A stretch of DNA of 64,000 nucleotides from Streptomyces sp. NBC_01451 (GTDB lineage Bacteria > Actinomycetota > Actinomycetes > Streptomycetales > Streptomycetaceae): positions 6,944,001 to 7,008,000 of the forward strand of contig NZ_CP109479.1 in assembly GCF_036227485.1 (NCBI RefSeq), read 5' to 3'. The notes under the pieces were generated by a model. That model made no database searches, was not told where the DNA came from, and was given only the letters and a program-made list of their open reading frames with translations. The position numbers and the translations under genes were made by a program. Positions 1-9,076 of the stretch are shown here, piece by piece. The number at the start of each line of letters is the position of its first letter. Position 1 is the first letter of the stretch.

Positions 1-87
1 GCGAAGGTCGCTGGTAATTTGTGTACGCCGCGATGAGCCGTGAGGTCGGGGAATTCAGGGATTGCACGGAGTGCGGAGGGGTGTGTC

Positions 88-2229
88 GTGACCCAGAAAC
101 CGGATGAATCGGACGCGACTCTGCATTTGCGGATATCGGATCTGGACATTCCTGGCGGCGGGAAAGAATCGCCCGCGCCGGGAACCGTGGCGCCCACAGA
201 CATCGCACCGGGAAATAGGCGCAAGGCCCGATTAGCCCGCAAAACCCGCCGGGCGTCCCTCCCGTTGCTCCTGGCCCGGATCGGGCCCCTCGTCGCGTCC
301 CACGCGCCGAGGTACCCGCGGCCCGGCCGCACCGGCTGGCGGCGCTGGACACCCTCCTGGCGCCAGTGGCTGGGCGGCGCGCTGTCGTCCCTCGGGCTGA
401 GTTCCCTGCTCCTGGGCATCGCCTACGCGGCCACCGACATCCCCGAGAACCTGAACACGTACGCCACCCAGCAGGACAACGTGTACTTCTGGGCCGACGG
501 CACACCCATGGCCCGGACCGGCTGGGTCCAACGGCAGGCGATGCCGCTGAAGGAGATTCCGGAGGATGTCCGCTGGGCGGTCCTCGCCGCCGAGAACGCG
601 AGTTTCTACAGCGATTCCGGCATTTCCGTCAAGGGCATCAGCCGCGCCCTTTTCCGTACTCTCGGCCAGGGTGACACCCAGGGCGGATCCACCATCACCC
701 AGCAGTACGTCAAAAACGTCTATCTCACCCAGAACCAGACGATCAGCCGTAAGTTCACCGAGGCGATGATCGCCCTCAAACTCGACAACCGGATGAGCAA
801 GGACGACATCCTTGAGGGTTACCTCAACACCAGCTGGTTCGGCCGCGGCTGCTACGGCATCCAGCGCGCCGCCCAGGCCTACTACGGCAAGGACGTCAGC
901 CAGCTCGACGCCGGCGAGGGCGCGTTCCTCGCCTCCCTCCTCAAGGGCGCGGGCCTGTACGACCCGACGCTGAGCAGCGCCAACCGGGCCCGCGCGGTGG
1001 AGCGCTGGTCCTGGACCCTCGACCGGATGGTCGACATCGGCAGACTGACGAAGGCCGAGCGGGCCACGTACACGAAGTTCCCCGAGCCGCTGAAGAGCAA
1101 CCCGCTGTACGACACCGGTGAGCAGACCGACTACCTGGTGGAGGTGGCCTCGCAGTACGCCAGGAAGGCCGGGGGAATCTCCGACAAGGACTTCGACCTC
1201 GGCGGCTACCAGGTCTACACGACGTTCGACCGCACCCGGGAACGCAGGCTCGCCGACGCCGTGGCCAAGGCCCGCAAGCAGGCCCTGAAGGACGATCCGA
1301 ACGCCGCGAGGACCGCCCACTACGGCGCCGCCTCGGTGACCGCCGACGGCCGGATCCTCGCCGTCTACGGCGGCCCCGACCACCGTACCCAGGGCTACAA
1401 CGAGTCCAACTCCACCACCGTCCCCGCCGGTTCGGCCTTCCTGCCGTTCGTCTACGCCGCCGGCCTGGAGCACGGCGTCCACGAGAGCCGCGACGACGAG
1501 GCGACACGTGTCACGGGGGAGACCTTGTACAACGGCAACGACGACGTGCCGGTGACCACGCCCGAGGGGCCCTACTGGGACCGCAGCGGCAAGAAGGTGT
1601 CCGCCAGCAACGACGGCGACCTGTCCTACGGGCAGATCTCCCTGCACCGGGCACTGGAGCTGTCCGTGAACACGCCGTTCATGCAGCTCGGCATGGACAC
1701 CGGCCTGGACAACGTCCGCGCGACCGCCGAGGCCGCCGGACTCCTGCCCGCCAGCATCGGGGCGCAGGTGCCCGCCCTGTCGACGGGCACCTCCACCCCC
1801 AGCGCGATCCGCATGGCCGGCGGCTACACCACGTTCATCGCCGGCGGCAAGCGAACCGAGCCGTACTCGGTGCGCAAGATCACCCGCAACGGCCTCGGCG
1901 TCGTCCTGGACACCCCCGCCCCGACCCGCGCGATCGGCGCCGACGTGGCCGAGGAGGTCACCTCGGCGCTCACCGACGCCTTCAGCACCGCCCACCCCGA
2001 CGCCGCCGCGTCCGCCGACGGGAACGTGGCCGGGAAGGCGGGCACCACCCAGGACGACACCGCCTCCTGGTTCGTCGGCACGCACAGGTTCGTGTCCACG
2101 GCCGTCGTCGTCTACCGCATCGACCTGACCAGGAGCCTCGAACCGCTGCCGTTGAAGGGCCTCGCCGGCACCGCCGACGACAGCGTTCCGTACGGCATCT
2201 GGTCGGGTGCCATGAGCCCGCTCGGCTGA
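88..2229 (+). CDS. Class A penicillin-binding protein-like glycosyltransferase with degenerate transpeptidase domain
   Basis: A membrane-anchored GT51 peptidoglycan glycosyltransferase that should polymerise lipid II outside the membrane. The GTG start follows a GGAGGGG site by 6 nt; an ATG 48 nt upstream is less well placed. Order: basic cytoplasmic tail, one membrane helix (about 105-125), GT51 domain with catalytic-type Glu169 (motif ENASFY), GGSTITQQ and KDDILEGYLN, then a transpeptidase-like domain. That second domain is altered at its active site. The SxxK motif reads S449-A-F-L, so the lysine is missing; SVN is kept; KTG reads K650-A-G. Bifunctional PBPs need the SxxK lysine, so I infer an active glycosyltransferase with a non-catalytic penicillin-binding fold. 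The next gene is a deacetylase-like protein on the same strand, which fits a cell-wall role. Confidence 0.9.
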   Translation: MTQKPDESDATLHLRISDLDIPGGGKESPAPGTVAPTDIAPGNRRKARLARKTRRASLPLLLARIGPLVASHAPRYPRPGRTGWRRWTPSWRQWLGGALSSLGLSSLLLGIAYAATDIPENLNTYATQQDNVYFWADGTPMARTGWVQRQAMPLKEIPEDVRWAVLAAENASFYSDSGISVKGISRALFRTLGQGDTQGGSTITQQYVKNVYLTQNQTISRKFTEAMIALKLDNRMSKDDILEGYLNTSWFGRGCYGIQRAAQAYYGKDVSQLDAGEGAFLASLLKGAGLYDPTLSSANRARAVERWSWTLDRMVDIGRLTKAERATYTKFPEPLKSNPLYDTGEQTDYLVEVASQYARKAGGISDKDFDLGGYQVYTTFDRTRERRLADAVAKARKQALKDDPNAARTAHYGAASVTADGRILAVYGGPDHRTQGYNESNSTTVPAGSAFLPFVYAAGLEHGVHESRDDEATRVTGETLYNGNDDVPVTTPEGPYWDRSGKKVSASNDGDLSYGQISLHRALELSVNTPFMQLGMDTGLDNVRATAEAAGLLPASIGAQVPALSTGTSTPSAIRMAGGYTTFIAGGKRTEPYSVRKITRNGLGVVLDTPAPTRAIGADVAEEVTSALTDAFSTAHPDAAASADGNVAGKAGTTQDDTASWFVGTHRFVSTAVVVYRIDLTRSLEPLPLKGLAGTADDSVPYGIWSGAMSPLG

Positions 2230-2273
2230 CCACCGGACGGGGCACAGCCCACCCCCCTCGAAATGAGCACCAC

Positions 2274-3569
2274 ATGAGACAAGCGTCGGGCCGCCGCCGC
2301 AAGGCCCCGGCAACGCGTCCACCCGCCACCACCCGCCCGCGGATCGCGGCGTACCTCGTCGTCGCGTCCCTGGCCATGGCGTCCCTGACCGCCGGATACC
2401 TGACGCTGGGCCGCCCCGACCGCACTGCACCGACAGCCTCCGTGGGATCCGGGGAAACCGTGAAAGCCCCCGCGCGGGCGACCGGCGAACCTAACTGGGA
2501 CGGCAGGACCAAGGTCCTGGGCGACGGCTCCACCTCGTACACCGGCCCGCAGCAGGGCCGGTTGAAGGCGGAACCGCTCAAGCCCGGTGAGAAACCGCCC
2601 CAGTTCGTCGTCTTCTCCTGGGACGGCGCGCTGGCGGGCGACGACGAACTCTTCGCGCACTACCTGGAGATGTCGGAGAAGTACAACGCCCACATGACGT
2701 ACTTCCTCACGGGCATCTACCTGCTGCCCAAGAGCAAGGCGAACCTGTACCAGCCCCCGCAGCACCCCGAGGGGTCGGCGGCCATCAGCTACGCCACCGA
2801 CGAACACATCCGCACCACCCTCGAACAGCTCAGCAGGGCGTGGCAGGAGGGCAACGAGATCGGCACCCACTTCAACGGCCACTTCTGCGGTGAGAAGGGC
2901 GGCGACGACTGGAGCGTCGCCGAGTGGAAGAGCGAGATCGACCAGTTCTTCGACTTCGTGCAGAAATGGAAGACCAACACCGGGTACACCGACCTCGCCC
3001 CGCTGCCGTTCGACATCAAGGAGGAGGTCACCGGCGGGCGCGCCCCCTGTCTGGAGGGCCAGGCGAACCTGCTGAAGGCCGCCGAGAGCTACGGCTGGCG
3101 CTACGACGCGAGTTCCGCGGGCGACTTCCAGATCTGGCCGACGAAGAAGAACGGCATGTGGGACTTCCCGCTCCAGATGCTCCCGTACGAGGGCGGCGAC
3201 TACCAGGGCCTGTCCATGGACTTCAACTTCCTCTACAACCAGTCCGAGGGCGAGACCGACGGCGCTCCGGCCAACTACCCCCGCTGGCAGCAGGAGACCG
3301 TCGACGCCTACATGGCCGGCTTCGACCGGGTCTACTACGGCAGTCGCGCCCCGCTGTTCATCGGCAACCACTTCGAGGACTGGAACGGCGGCATCTACAT
3401 GAAGGCCGTCGACGAGGTCATGGCGACCATGTGCGTGAAGAAGGACGTCAAGTGCGTCTCCTTCAAGGAACTCGCCGACTGGCTCGACGTACAGACCCCG
3501 GCGACGCTGGAGCGGCTGCGCGGCCTGGATCCGGCGCAGTCGCCGGACTGGTCGACGGTCGTGAAGTGA
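2274..3569 (+). CDS. Secreted/membrane-anchored polysaccharide deacetylase-like protein
   Basis: A 431-residue protein with an N-terminal signal anchor (about residues 22-43), a linker, then a NodB-like domain. Visible hallmarks are FVVFSWDGA near residue 110 (where deacetylases have TFDDG) and GNEIGTHFNGHFCG, whose two histidines resemble the metal-binding H-x3-H motif. The first motif has Trp in place of one of the usual two aspartates, so the metal site may be atypical. Known family members remove acetyl groups from peptidoglycan, chitin or other extracellular glycans; the substrate here is not evident. It lies 44 bp after the PBP-like gene and may be co-transcribed with it. Only a weak ribosome site precedes the ATG. 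Confidence 0.72.
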   Translation: MRQASGRRRKAPATRPPATTRPRIAAYLVVASLAMASLTAGYLTLGRPDRTAPTASVGSGETVKAPARATGEPNWDGRTKVLGDGSTSYTGPQQGRLKAEPLKPGEKPPQFVVFSWDGALAGDDELFAHYLEMSEKYNAHMTYFLTGIYLLPKSKANLYQPPQHPEGSAAISYATDEHIRTTLEQLSRAWQEGNEIGTHFNGHFCGEKGGDDWSVAEWKSEIDQFFDFVQKWKTNTGYTDLAPLPFDIKEEVTGGRAPCLEGQANLLKAAESYGWRYDASSAGDFQIWPTKKNGMWDFPLQMLPYEGGDYQGLSMDFNFLYNQSEGETDGAPANYPRWQQETVDAYMAGFDRVYYGSRAPLFIGNHFEDWNGGIYMKAVDEVMATMCVKKDVKCVSFKELADWLDVQTPATLERLRGLDPAQSPDWSTVVK

Positions 3570-3603
3570 CCGCCGCGAAGTAACCGTCCCGGACCGACCG
3601 CCG

Positions 3604-3621
3604 GTATCTGACGGTTCGTCA
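3604..3621. promoter_or_regulatory. Palindromic operator-like site TGACG-N3-CGTCA
   Basis: Upstream of the amidase-domain gene the sequence TATCTGACGGTTCGTCAA contains a TGACG-N3-CGTCA palindrome. Nearly the same string (TATCTGACGGTCCATCAG) lies upstream of the P450 gene near 39637. The shape fits a TetR-type dimeric repressor site. The regulator is unknown. Confidence 0.4.
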
Positions 3622-3727
3622 ACTTCCTTGCCAGTAAAGGGGATCCCCGTTCACGGGAGCTCCACATGGCATGCGAAAATTCCACAACCCGGCATCCCCC
3701 ATCGCCGGGGCAAGAGGGGAAACATTC

Positions 3728-4921
3728 GTGAAGTCAAGCAACACGGGCCGTACGCGCGGCCGCGCAGCCATAGTCGTCGCGGCGGCTGCCTCGGTCGCCG
3801 CGGGAGCGGCGCTGCTGCCGATCGGAAGCGCGAGCGCGGCGACCGCGCGCCCGGCCGCTCCGGTCGTGGACCAGCAGACCAGGGCCACCTTCCAGCGCCT
3901 GGCCGACGCGGTCCTCACCGACCGTACGGACGCGCTGGTCGACAGCGCGCCGGGCCACCGGAAGAAGCCGCTGACCGACGGCTTCTCCGGCGACGTCAGG
4001 CTGTCCGCCGCACTGGCCCGCAGCGAGAAGGCCGCACTGACCTCGCTGGACCGGCGCAAGGACCGCCTCGCGGCGCTCGGCGAGAAGTACAGCAGCGCCA
4101 ACACCGCCGTCACCCTGAACAGCACCCGCGTCCAGGGTGCCAGGGCCGAGGTCGCGGTCACCGAGACCACGACCCTGACCTACCGGAAGGTCCGCGGCGA
4201 CGAACCGGGGACCACCGGCTTCCAGGCCCACCACGCGCTGACGTTCACCGCCGACGCGCGCGGCCACTGGCAGCTGACCGGCATCCGGAACACCGACGCG
4301 GCGGCCGACGTCGCGGTGAACCAGCCGGCCGAGCCGTCCGCCACTGCCACGGTCCGCACGGCCAAGGCCGGCGCCACGCCCAACGCCCCCCGCGCGGCCA
4401 CCACCCGCACGGCACCGGCCAAGGCCAAGAACCTCACCACCGGCGCCTTCAACTACAAGGCCATGGCCACGTACGCGGAGAAGTACTGGAGCACCTACAA
4501 CAAGGCCTACCCGAACTTCAACGGGCACGGCGCCGGCGGCGACTGCACCAACTTCGTCAGCCAGTCCCTGAAGGCCGGCGGCTGGAAGCACGCCCCCGGC
4601 TACGTCTACGACTACACCAAGTGGTTCGGCACCGCCGACATCCAGTCGGACTCCTTCGTCGGCGTCAACGAGTGGTCCTGGTTCGCCCAGAACTCGAAGC
4701 GCACCACCAGCCTCGCGTACGTCTACCAGCTCGACGTCGGTGACGTGCTCCAGATGGACTTCAACAAGGACGGGTCCAAGGACCACACGATGATCGTCAC
4801 GTACCGCAGCGCCCAGGGCGTGCCGTACCTGACCTACCACTCCGCCAACACCTACCGCAGGTCGGTGGCGAGCATCATCGCGTCGGAACCGAACGCCTAC
4901 TACTACGCCTACCGCACCTGA
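3728..4921 (+). CDS. Secreted amidase-domain (Amidase_6-like) protein
   Basis: A secreted protein of 397 residues. The GTG start is chosen because GAGGGGAAA lies just upstream and the product then begins with a clean signal peptide (basic KSSNTGRTRGR, hydrophobic AAIVVAAAASVAAGAALL, Ala-rich cleavage region). The middle (about 45-220) is a charged, low-complexity region. The C-terminal 150 residues match the Amidase_6 type: NYKAMATYAEKYW, then GGDCTNFVSQSL with a Cys placed like an NlpC/P60-type nucleophile, then DHTMIVTY with the partner His. I infer cleavage of an amide in peptidoglycan or a related extracellular polymer; the substrate is not proven. A strong hairpin follows the stop codon. 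Confidence 0.8.
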   Translation: MKSSNTGRTRGRAAIVVAAAASVAAGAALLPIGSASAATARPAAPVVDQQTRATFQRLADAVLTDRTDALVDSAPGHRKKPLTDGFSGDVRLSAALARSEKAALTSLDRRKDRLAALGEKYSSANTAVTLNSTRVQGARAEVAVTETTTLTYRKVRGDEPGTTGFQAHHALTFTADARGHWQLTGIRNTDAAADVAVNQPAEPSATATVRTAKAGATPNAPRAATTRTAPAKAKNLTTGAFNYKAMATYAEKYWSTYNKAYPNFNGHGAGGDCTNFVSQSLKAGGWKHAPGYVYDYTKWFGTADIQSDSFVGVNEWSWFAQNSKRTTSLAYVYQLDVGDVLQMDFNKDGSKDHTMIVTYRSAQGVPYLTYHSANTYRRSVASIIASEPNAYYYAYRT

Positions 4922-4932
4922 TCACCCCGGTC

Positions 4933-4969
4933 CCGCCGCCCCGGCCCCTCACCAGGGCCGGGACGGCGG
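4933..4969 (+). terminator. Intrinsic terminator-like hairpin
   Basis: Two 15-nt arms (4933-4947 and 4955-4969) pair with one mismatch around a 7-nt loop, just after the amidase-domain gene. There is no U tract, as is usual for Streptomyces terminators. Confidence 0.55.
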
Positions 4970-5032
4970 CACCCGTCGTGGTCCGGCAGCTCCGTGCCTC
5001 GTAGGCATAGGGCACCCCACAACCGGGTGCGC

Positions 5033-6475
5033 TCAGTGGGCGGTCGTACCGCGCTCCTCGCGGATACGGCTCACCACACCGGCCACGGTCCGCCGCACGG
5101 CCTCCGCCTCCGTCAGGAAGTGCCAGTAGTCGGGGTGGCGGCCCTCCAGCCCGGCGATCGCGCGGTCCAGCCGGGCCACCGACTCGTCCAGCGGGCGCGC
5201 GTCCCGCGGATCCGGGGTGTTGCGCCCCGACATGGCCAGCCGCTGCGCGTCCCGGATCGCGAAGCGTGTCCGGTCGATCTCGGCCCGCGGGTCCTTCTGC
5301 ACCGCGTTCAGCCGCCGCAGCCGGTCCCCGGCCGCCGACACCGCCTCGTCGGTGGTGTTCAGCAGCGCCCGCACCGTGGACAGCAGCGCCGTCGCGTCCG
5401 GCCAGCGCTGGGCGTCCCGAGCGGCCTGCGCCTCCTTCAGCTTGGCCTCGGCCTGCCGCACATGGTCCGTCGCCTGCTCCGGTACGTGCTGGAGGTCCTG
5501 CCAGCACGCCGCCGAGAACCGCCGGCGCAGCTCGCTCAGCAGCGGCTCCACCTGCCCCGACCGGGTGGTCAGCGCCTCGGCGCGGGTACGCAGCGACACC
5601 AGCCGGTGATCGATCTCCGCGGCCCGCTCGGGCAGCCGCGCCGCCTCCGCCCGCACCGCCTCCGCCTCACGCGCGACCCGGTCGGCCCGCTCCAGGGTCT
5701 CCGGCACACCGTGCTGCCCCGCCCCCTGGTTGAGCCGGGTCAGCTCGGGCCCCAGGGCGGCGAGCCGGGCGGCCAGGTCGTCCGCCCGCAGCCCCGACCC
5801 CCGCACCGCGTCCAGGGCGTTCGACGCGGCCAGCAGCGACTGACGGGCCCGCTCCACGGAGGGCGCGAGCCGGGCCAACTGCGTCTCGGCCTTGCCGAGC
5901 AGCGGCCCGAGCCCGTCCGCGAAGCGGTCCAGCTCCTGCTTGACCCGCCCCAGCTCCTCCCTGGCCCGGGTCAGCTCGGACCGGGCGTGGGTGGCGGCCG
6001 ACGCCTCCAGGTCGTCGCGGTCGAGGTCGTGGGCGTCGATGGCGGTGATGTACTGGCCGCTGACCTCGTCGATCCGGCGCCCGAGCCCCTCGAAGTCGGC
6101 GACGGCGCGCCGGGCCGCGGGGGTGTCGTCGACGGCCTTGATGGTCTCTATCGAGATCCGCAGATCCCGCTGGGCGGTGTCCAGTTCGTAGAAGGCAGCG
6201 GCGGCGGCGTCCTTCGCGGCCTGCGCCTCGGCACGCTGGCTCTCGGCCCGCCCGCCGAACCACCGCCGCGTACCCCCACCGGCGAAGGCGGCCGGCAGGG
6301 CGAGGAGCAGCGGCAACGGGAGCAGTACGAGCGTCAGCGCGTCCCGGGCGGCGGCGCGGGCGCCGGCGCGGGGGGCTCCTGGCGGGCGGTGCGGGGCGGT
6401 GTTCTCCCGGGGACGGGGCGACTGGTGCGCGCGCGGCGCAATCGGCGTGTACGGCTCAGAATTGGTCGCCGTCAC
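5033..6475 (-). CDS. Membrane-anchored coiled-coil protein of unknown function
   Basis: A 480-residue protein. The GTG start is preceded by GGGAGAGGGA and is preferred over longer forms. After a short Pro/Arg-rich cytoplasmic segment comes one hydrophobic helix (ALTLVLLPLPLLLALPAAF, about residues 48-66). The rest is almost wholly charged Ala/Glu/Arg/Leu heptad-like sequence, so a long helical or coiled-coil domain on the far side of the membrane is likely. I do not recognise an enzymatic motif. By shape it could be a structural or scaffolding protein of the envelope. It is convergent with the amidase-domain gene and stands alone on this strand. Confidence 0.75.
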   Translation of the reverse strand: MTATNSEPYTPIAPRAHQSPRPRENTAPHRPPGAPRAGARAAARDALTLVLLPLPLLLALPAAFAGGGTRRWFGGRAESQRAEAQAAKDAAAAAFYELDTAQRDLRISIETIKAVDDTPAARRAVADFEGLGRRIDEVSGQYITAIDAHDLDRDDLEASAATHARSELTRAREELGRVKQELDRFADGLGPLLGKAETQLARLAPSVERARQSLLAASNALDAVRGSGLRADDLAARLAALGPELTRLNQGAGQHGVPETLERADRVAREAEAVRAEAARLPERAAEIDHRLVSLRTRAEALTTRSGQVEPLLSELRRRFSAACWQDLQHVPEQATDHVRQAEAKLKEAQAARDAQRWPDATALLSTVRALLNTTDEAVSAAGDRLRRLNAVQKDPRAEIDRTRFAIRDAQRLAMSGRNTPDPRDARPLDESVARLDRAIAGLEGRHPDYWHFLTEAEAVRRTVAGVVSRIREERGTTAH

Positions 6476-6631
6476 ATCCCTCTCCCGTGCTGTGATCTGC
6501 CCTGCCCGGTTCATTCTCCCACCGGTTGAGGACGAACACACGGCCCGGTCGGTTCGCGCTGCGCGTACCCGGTCACGAATCCGGTCATGAATCCGGCCGC
6601 GGACCGGGCGCACACCGGGCCACCACGAGGC

Positions 6632-7429
6632 TCACTCCCCGGCGACCCGCACCCGTATGCTCCCGTCCTGCGTCTTCGCCGACACCACATGCGTACTGCT
6701 CTCGGCGCGCGGCACGGACACCTTCACGGAGCCGTCGTCGGAGTCCGCCGTCACGCGGTACGTCTCCCTGGGCAGCTCGATCGTGAGCGAGCCGTCGTCA
6801 CTGCTCGACTCGACCAGGTCCGGCACGGAGGCGAGTTCGAGCCGCACCGAGCCGTCCTCGGAGTGCGCCCGCACCTGCCGGGAGCGGACACCGAGGGCGC
6901 GGATCGAACCGTCGTCCGTGTACAGCTTCAGCGGGCCGGTGGAGTCCTTGACGGTGACGGAGCCGTCCTCGGACCGGATGTCGAGGGACTGGTCGAAGCC
7001 GTGCGCGGTGACCTTCCCGTCCCCGTTCCGCACGACGACGGAGACTCCGCGCGGTACCTCGATCCGGTGCTTGGCCGAGCAGTCGGCGACCACGCCCGAG
7101 CACTTCACGCGCAGCTTGAGCCGGTCGTCCTCCATGGACCAGGTCACCTTGGGATCCTTGCCCATGGTGACGGAGCCCTGGAACCAGCGGGTGACCTCGA
7201 TCCGGCCCGACCTGGCGGAGTCCACCGCGACGATGTCGAGCGCCGACTCGTTCGATTCGACGGTGAGCGTGCGCCCCTGCAGGGCGAAGGAACGCTGCTC
7301 CGGATCCTTGTCGTCCCCGGCGGAGGCGCAGGCCGAAGCGGTGGCGACGAGTGCGACCACCGCGCCGGTGACGGCGACGACACGGGCACGAGCGCCGGTA
7401 CGGGTGCGCGGAAATGCTGAGCGGGCCAT
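6632..7429 (-). CDS. DUF4097-type beta-helix lipoprotein
   Basis: A 265-residue lipoprotein. The ATG follows CAGGGGGA; the signal segment ends in VATASACAS, a lipobox with Cys near residue 28. The mature part repeats a short beta-strand unit containing DGSV or DGSI (EDGSVTVKD, TDDGSIRAL, EDGSVRLEL, DDGSLTIEL, DDGSVKVSV, QDGSIRVRV). This is the signature of DUF4097 'adhesin-like' right-handed beta-helix proteins. Family members are exported and of unclear role, often linked to envelope stress genes. It is divergent from the tRNA gene. Confidence 0.82.
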   Translation of the reverse strand: MARSAFPRTRTGARARVVAVTGAVVALVATASACASAGDDKDPEQRSFALQGRTLTVESNESALDIVAVDSARSGRIEVTRWFQGSVTMGKDPKVTWSMEDDRLKLRVKCSGVVADCSAKHRIEVPRGVSVVVRNGDGKVTAHGFDQSLDIRSEDGSVTVKDSTGPLKLYTDDGSIRALGVRSRQVRAHSEDGSVRLELASVPDLVESSSDDGSLTIELPRETYRVTADSDDGSVKVSVPRAESSTHVVSAKTQDGSIRVRVAGE

Positions 7430-7607
7430 GGTCCTAATCCCCCTGAGGCGAACACGGGACCGGTGATCGGTGATCGGTGGAGCCGGCCCTGCGACACTCT
7501 TCGACCGTACGGAGCGGGCGCCCGCCGGGGCATCCGGGACGCTCCCCGATCGAAGGTGGGGAAAACCCCCGGATCCGGGGCCGGTGGTCTCCGGGGCGGA
7601 TACGGGT

Positions 7608-7638
7608 TTGCGAGGCAGTGCCCCGGGCAATGTAGGCT
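7608..7638 (+). promoter_or_regulatory. Possible tRNA promoter
   Basis: TTGCGA and TAGGCT separated by 19 nt, the latter 13 nt before the mature tRNA 5' end. The match is acceptable for a vegetative promoter, but the spacer is one or two bases long. Confidence 0.35.
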
Positions 7639-7651
7639 GACGACTCGTCCT

Positions 7652-7726
7652 GGGCGCGTAGCTCAGTGGTAGAGCGCCGCCCTTACAAGGCGGATGTCGG
7701 CGGTTCGAAACCGTCCGCGCCCACCA
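7652..7726 (+). tRNA. tRNA-Val (anticodon TAC)
   Basis: A complete 75-nt cloverleaf. The acceptor stem is GGGCGCG (7652-7658) paired with CGCGCCC (7716-7722), followed by discriminator A and an encoded CCA. The anticodon stem is CCGCC/GGCGG around loop CTTACAA, giving anticodon TAC at 7684-7686. The T arm holds GGTTCGAAACC. It decodes GTA and other Val codons, which are rare in such a GC-rich genome. No integrase or duplicated 3' end is visible nearby, so it is not marked as an occupied integration site. Confidence 0.96.
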
Positions 7727-7775
7727 GGATTGCCGGCACATCTGGCCGGCGGTCGAGGATTCGGCTTCCTGCTTG

Positions 7776-7808
7776 GACCGGCCCCGGACTACGCGTCCGG
7801 GGCCGGTC
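7776..7808 (+). terminator. Strong hairpin after tRNA-Val
   Basis: A perfect 14-bp inverted repeat (7776-7789 with 7795-7808) around the loop TACGC. It lies 50 nt after the tRNA CCA and before the next gene, as expected for a factor-independent terminator without a U run. A smaller GCCGGC/GCCGGC stem (7732-7750) precedes it. Confidence 0.65.
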
Positions 7809-7876
7809 GCACGACCACCCCACGGAACCGTGGCTTCCACATGGTCAACGTGCACTTGTCATGGTGTGATCACGGG

Positions 7877-8911
7877 ATGCTCGGTTTCCTCATCCGCCGC
7901 CTGCCCTTCTGGGTCCGCGAGCCCCTGCTCGTCGTGATCGGGTTCGTCTTCGGCGTGCGCATCATGTACGTCGCTGTCCGTGATCAGGATCTGGCCGCAG
8001 CCGGTATCGGCGCGGTGTTCCTCCTGGTCGCCGCGATCAGCGTCTACAGGGTGGTCAGGGCCCTGCGCGCACGCCGCGACCCGAGTCCGGCGGTCTCCGC
8101 GCCGGGGACGGTGGTCGCTGCCGTCGCCCAGGTCCAGGCCTCGGCCTCTGCTCCGGTCTCGGCCCCGGCTCCGGCCGGGCCGTCTCCCCGTCCGGGCACT
8201 CCGGAGAAGCAGCCCAGTGAGTGGGGTCAGGCCGTCGCGGCCGTGGCCGTGTTCGGGTTGATCGCCGCCGTAGTGTGGGTGAGCCCCCACGTTCTCCCGT
8301 CCGACAACGCCAACAACACCGCACAGCCCGCCTCGTGTTCGGACGGAGAACGCGAGGAGCTGCCGAAGGTCTACAAGGAGACGCCCCGGCCCGCGACCGG
8401 CGAGGAGCTGTGCGAGGCGCTCAATCGGCCGGACCTGGCCACGCTCCTCGGAACCCCCGAGGAGACCGTGATCAACGCTTCCGCCGGCAACAACACCGCT
8501 CCCCTGACGGATGAGAAGGTCGCCGCGCCGGAGGCCGAGGTCGCGTTCGACACGTACACCGTGAATCTCCTGGCCACGTACAACGACATGACGACCGAGC
8601 AGTACGTGAAGCTGATGAAGTACGGGAGTGAGCAGGACATCGAGACCCTCACGGTTCTCGGTCGGCCCGCGGTCCTCTACTCGGATCACACGATGAAGAT
8701 CGAGTTCAACCTCGGGGGCGGCAACTCCGCCAGACCGGTCGAGAACGGCCCCCTGGCCAGGACACTGACCGTGGCTCTCGACCGTGCCGACGGGGGCGGC
8801 TACTACGACATCACCGTGTGGAGCGACACCGGAGCCATCCCGGACGACAGCGCTCTCCGCGACATCGCCGAGAAGGTTCTTCCGACGCTCCCCGAACGGG
8901 CTGTTCGATAA
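7877..8911 (+). CDS. Membrane protein with extracellular DUF6215-like domain
   Basis: A 344-residue protein starting at ATG (MLGFLIRRL). Two hydrophobic helices (about 15-30 and 40-55) are followed by an Ala/Pro-rich cytoplasmic linker and a third helix (VAVFGLIAAVVWV). An extracellular domain of about 190 residues follows, with CSDGEREELPKVY near its start and ending in VLPTLPERAVR. From memory this resembles the Streptomyces DUF6215 proteins of unknown role. The start is uncertain because an ATG 36 nt upstream is also in frame and neither has a strong ribosome site. Confidence 0.68.
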   Translation: MLGFLIRRLPFWVREPLLVVIGFVFGVRIMYVAVRDQDLAAAGIGAVFLLVAAISVYRVVRALRARRDPSPAVSAPGTVVAAVAQVQASASAPVSAPAPAGPSPRPGTPEKQPSEWGQAVAAVAVFGLIAAVVWVSPHVLPSDNANNTAQPASCSDGEREELPKVYKETPRPATGEELCEALNRPDLATLLGTPEETVINASAGNNTAPLTDEKVAAPEAEVAFDTYTVNLLATYNDMTTEQYVKLMKYGSEQDIETLTVLGRPAVLYSDHTMKIEFNLGGGNSARPVENGPLARTLTVALDRADGGGYYDITVWSDTGAIPDDSALRDIAEKVLPTLPERAVR

Positions 8912-9076
8912 GACACCGCAGGACCGGACGAGCGGGCCCCCGGCGGTTTGGCCGAGGGGCCACTTCGTGTGGTCACCTGGTGTGACGAGGTGTGGTGAGC
9001 GCGACCTTCGGCTCGGCCCCACATGTGCGCCGGATATCGTGTGCCACAGCTTGCCGGTGGGATGGAGAGGTCTGCG

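Noticed and set aside
7652..7810. Integration site of a mobile element at tRNA-Val
   Set aside because: No integrase, no second copy of the tRNA 3' end, and ordinary core genes on both sides.
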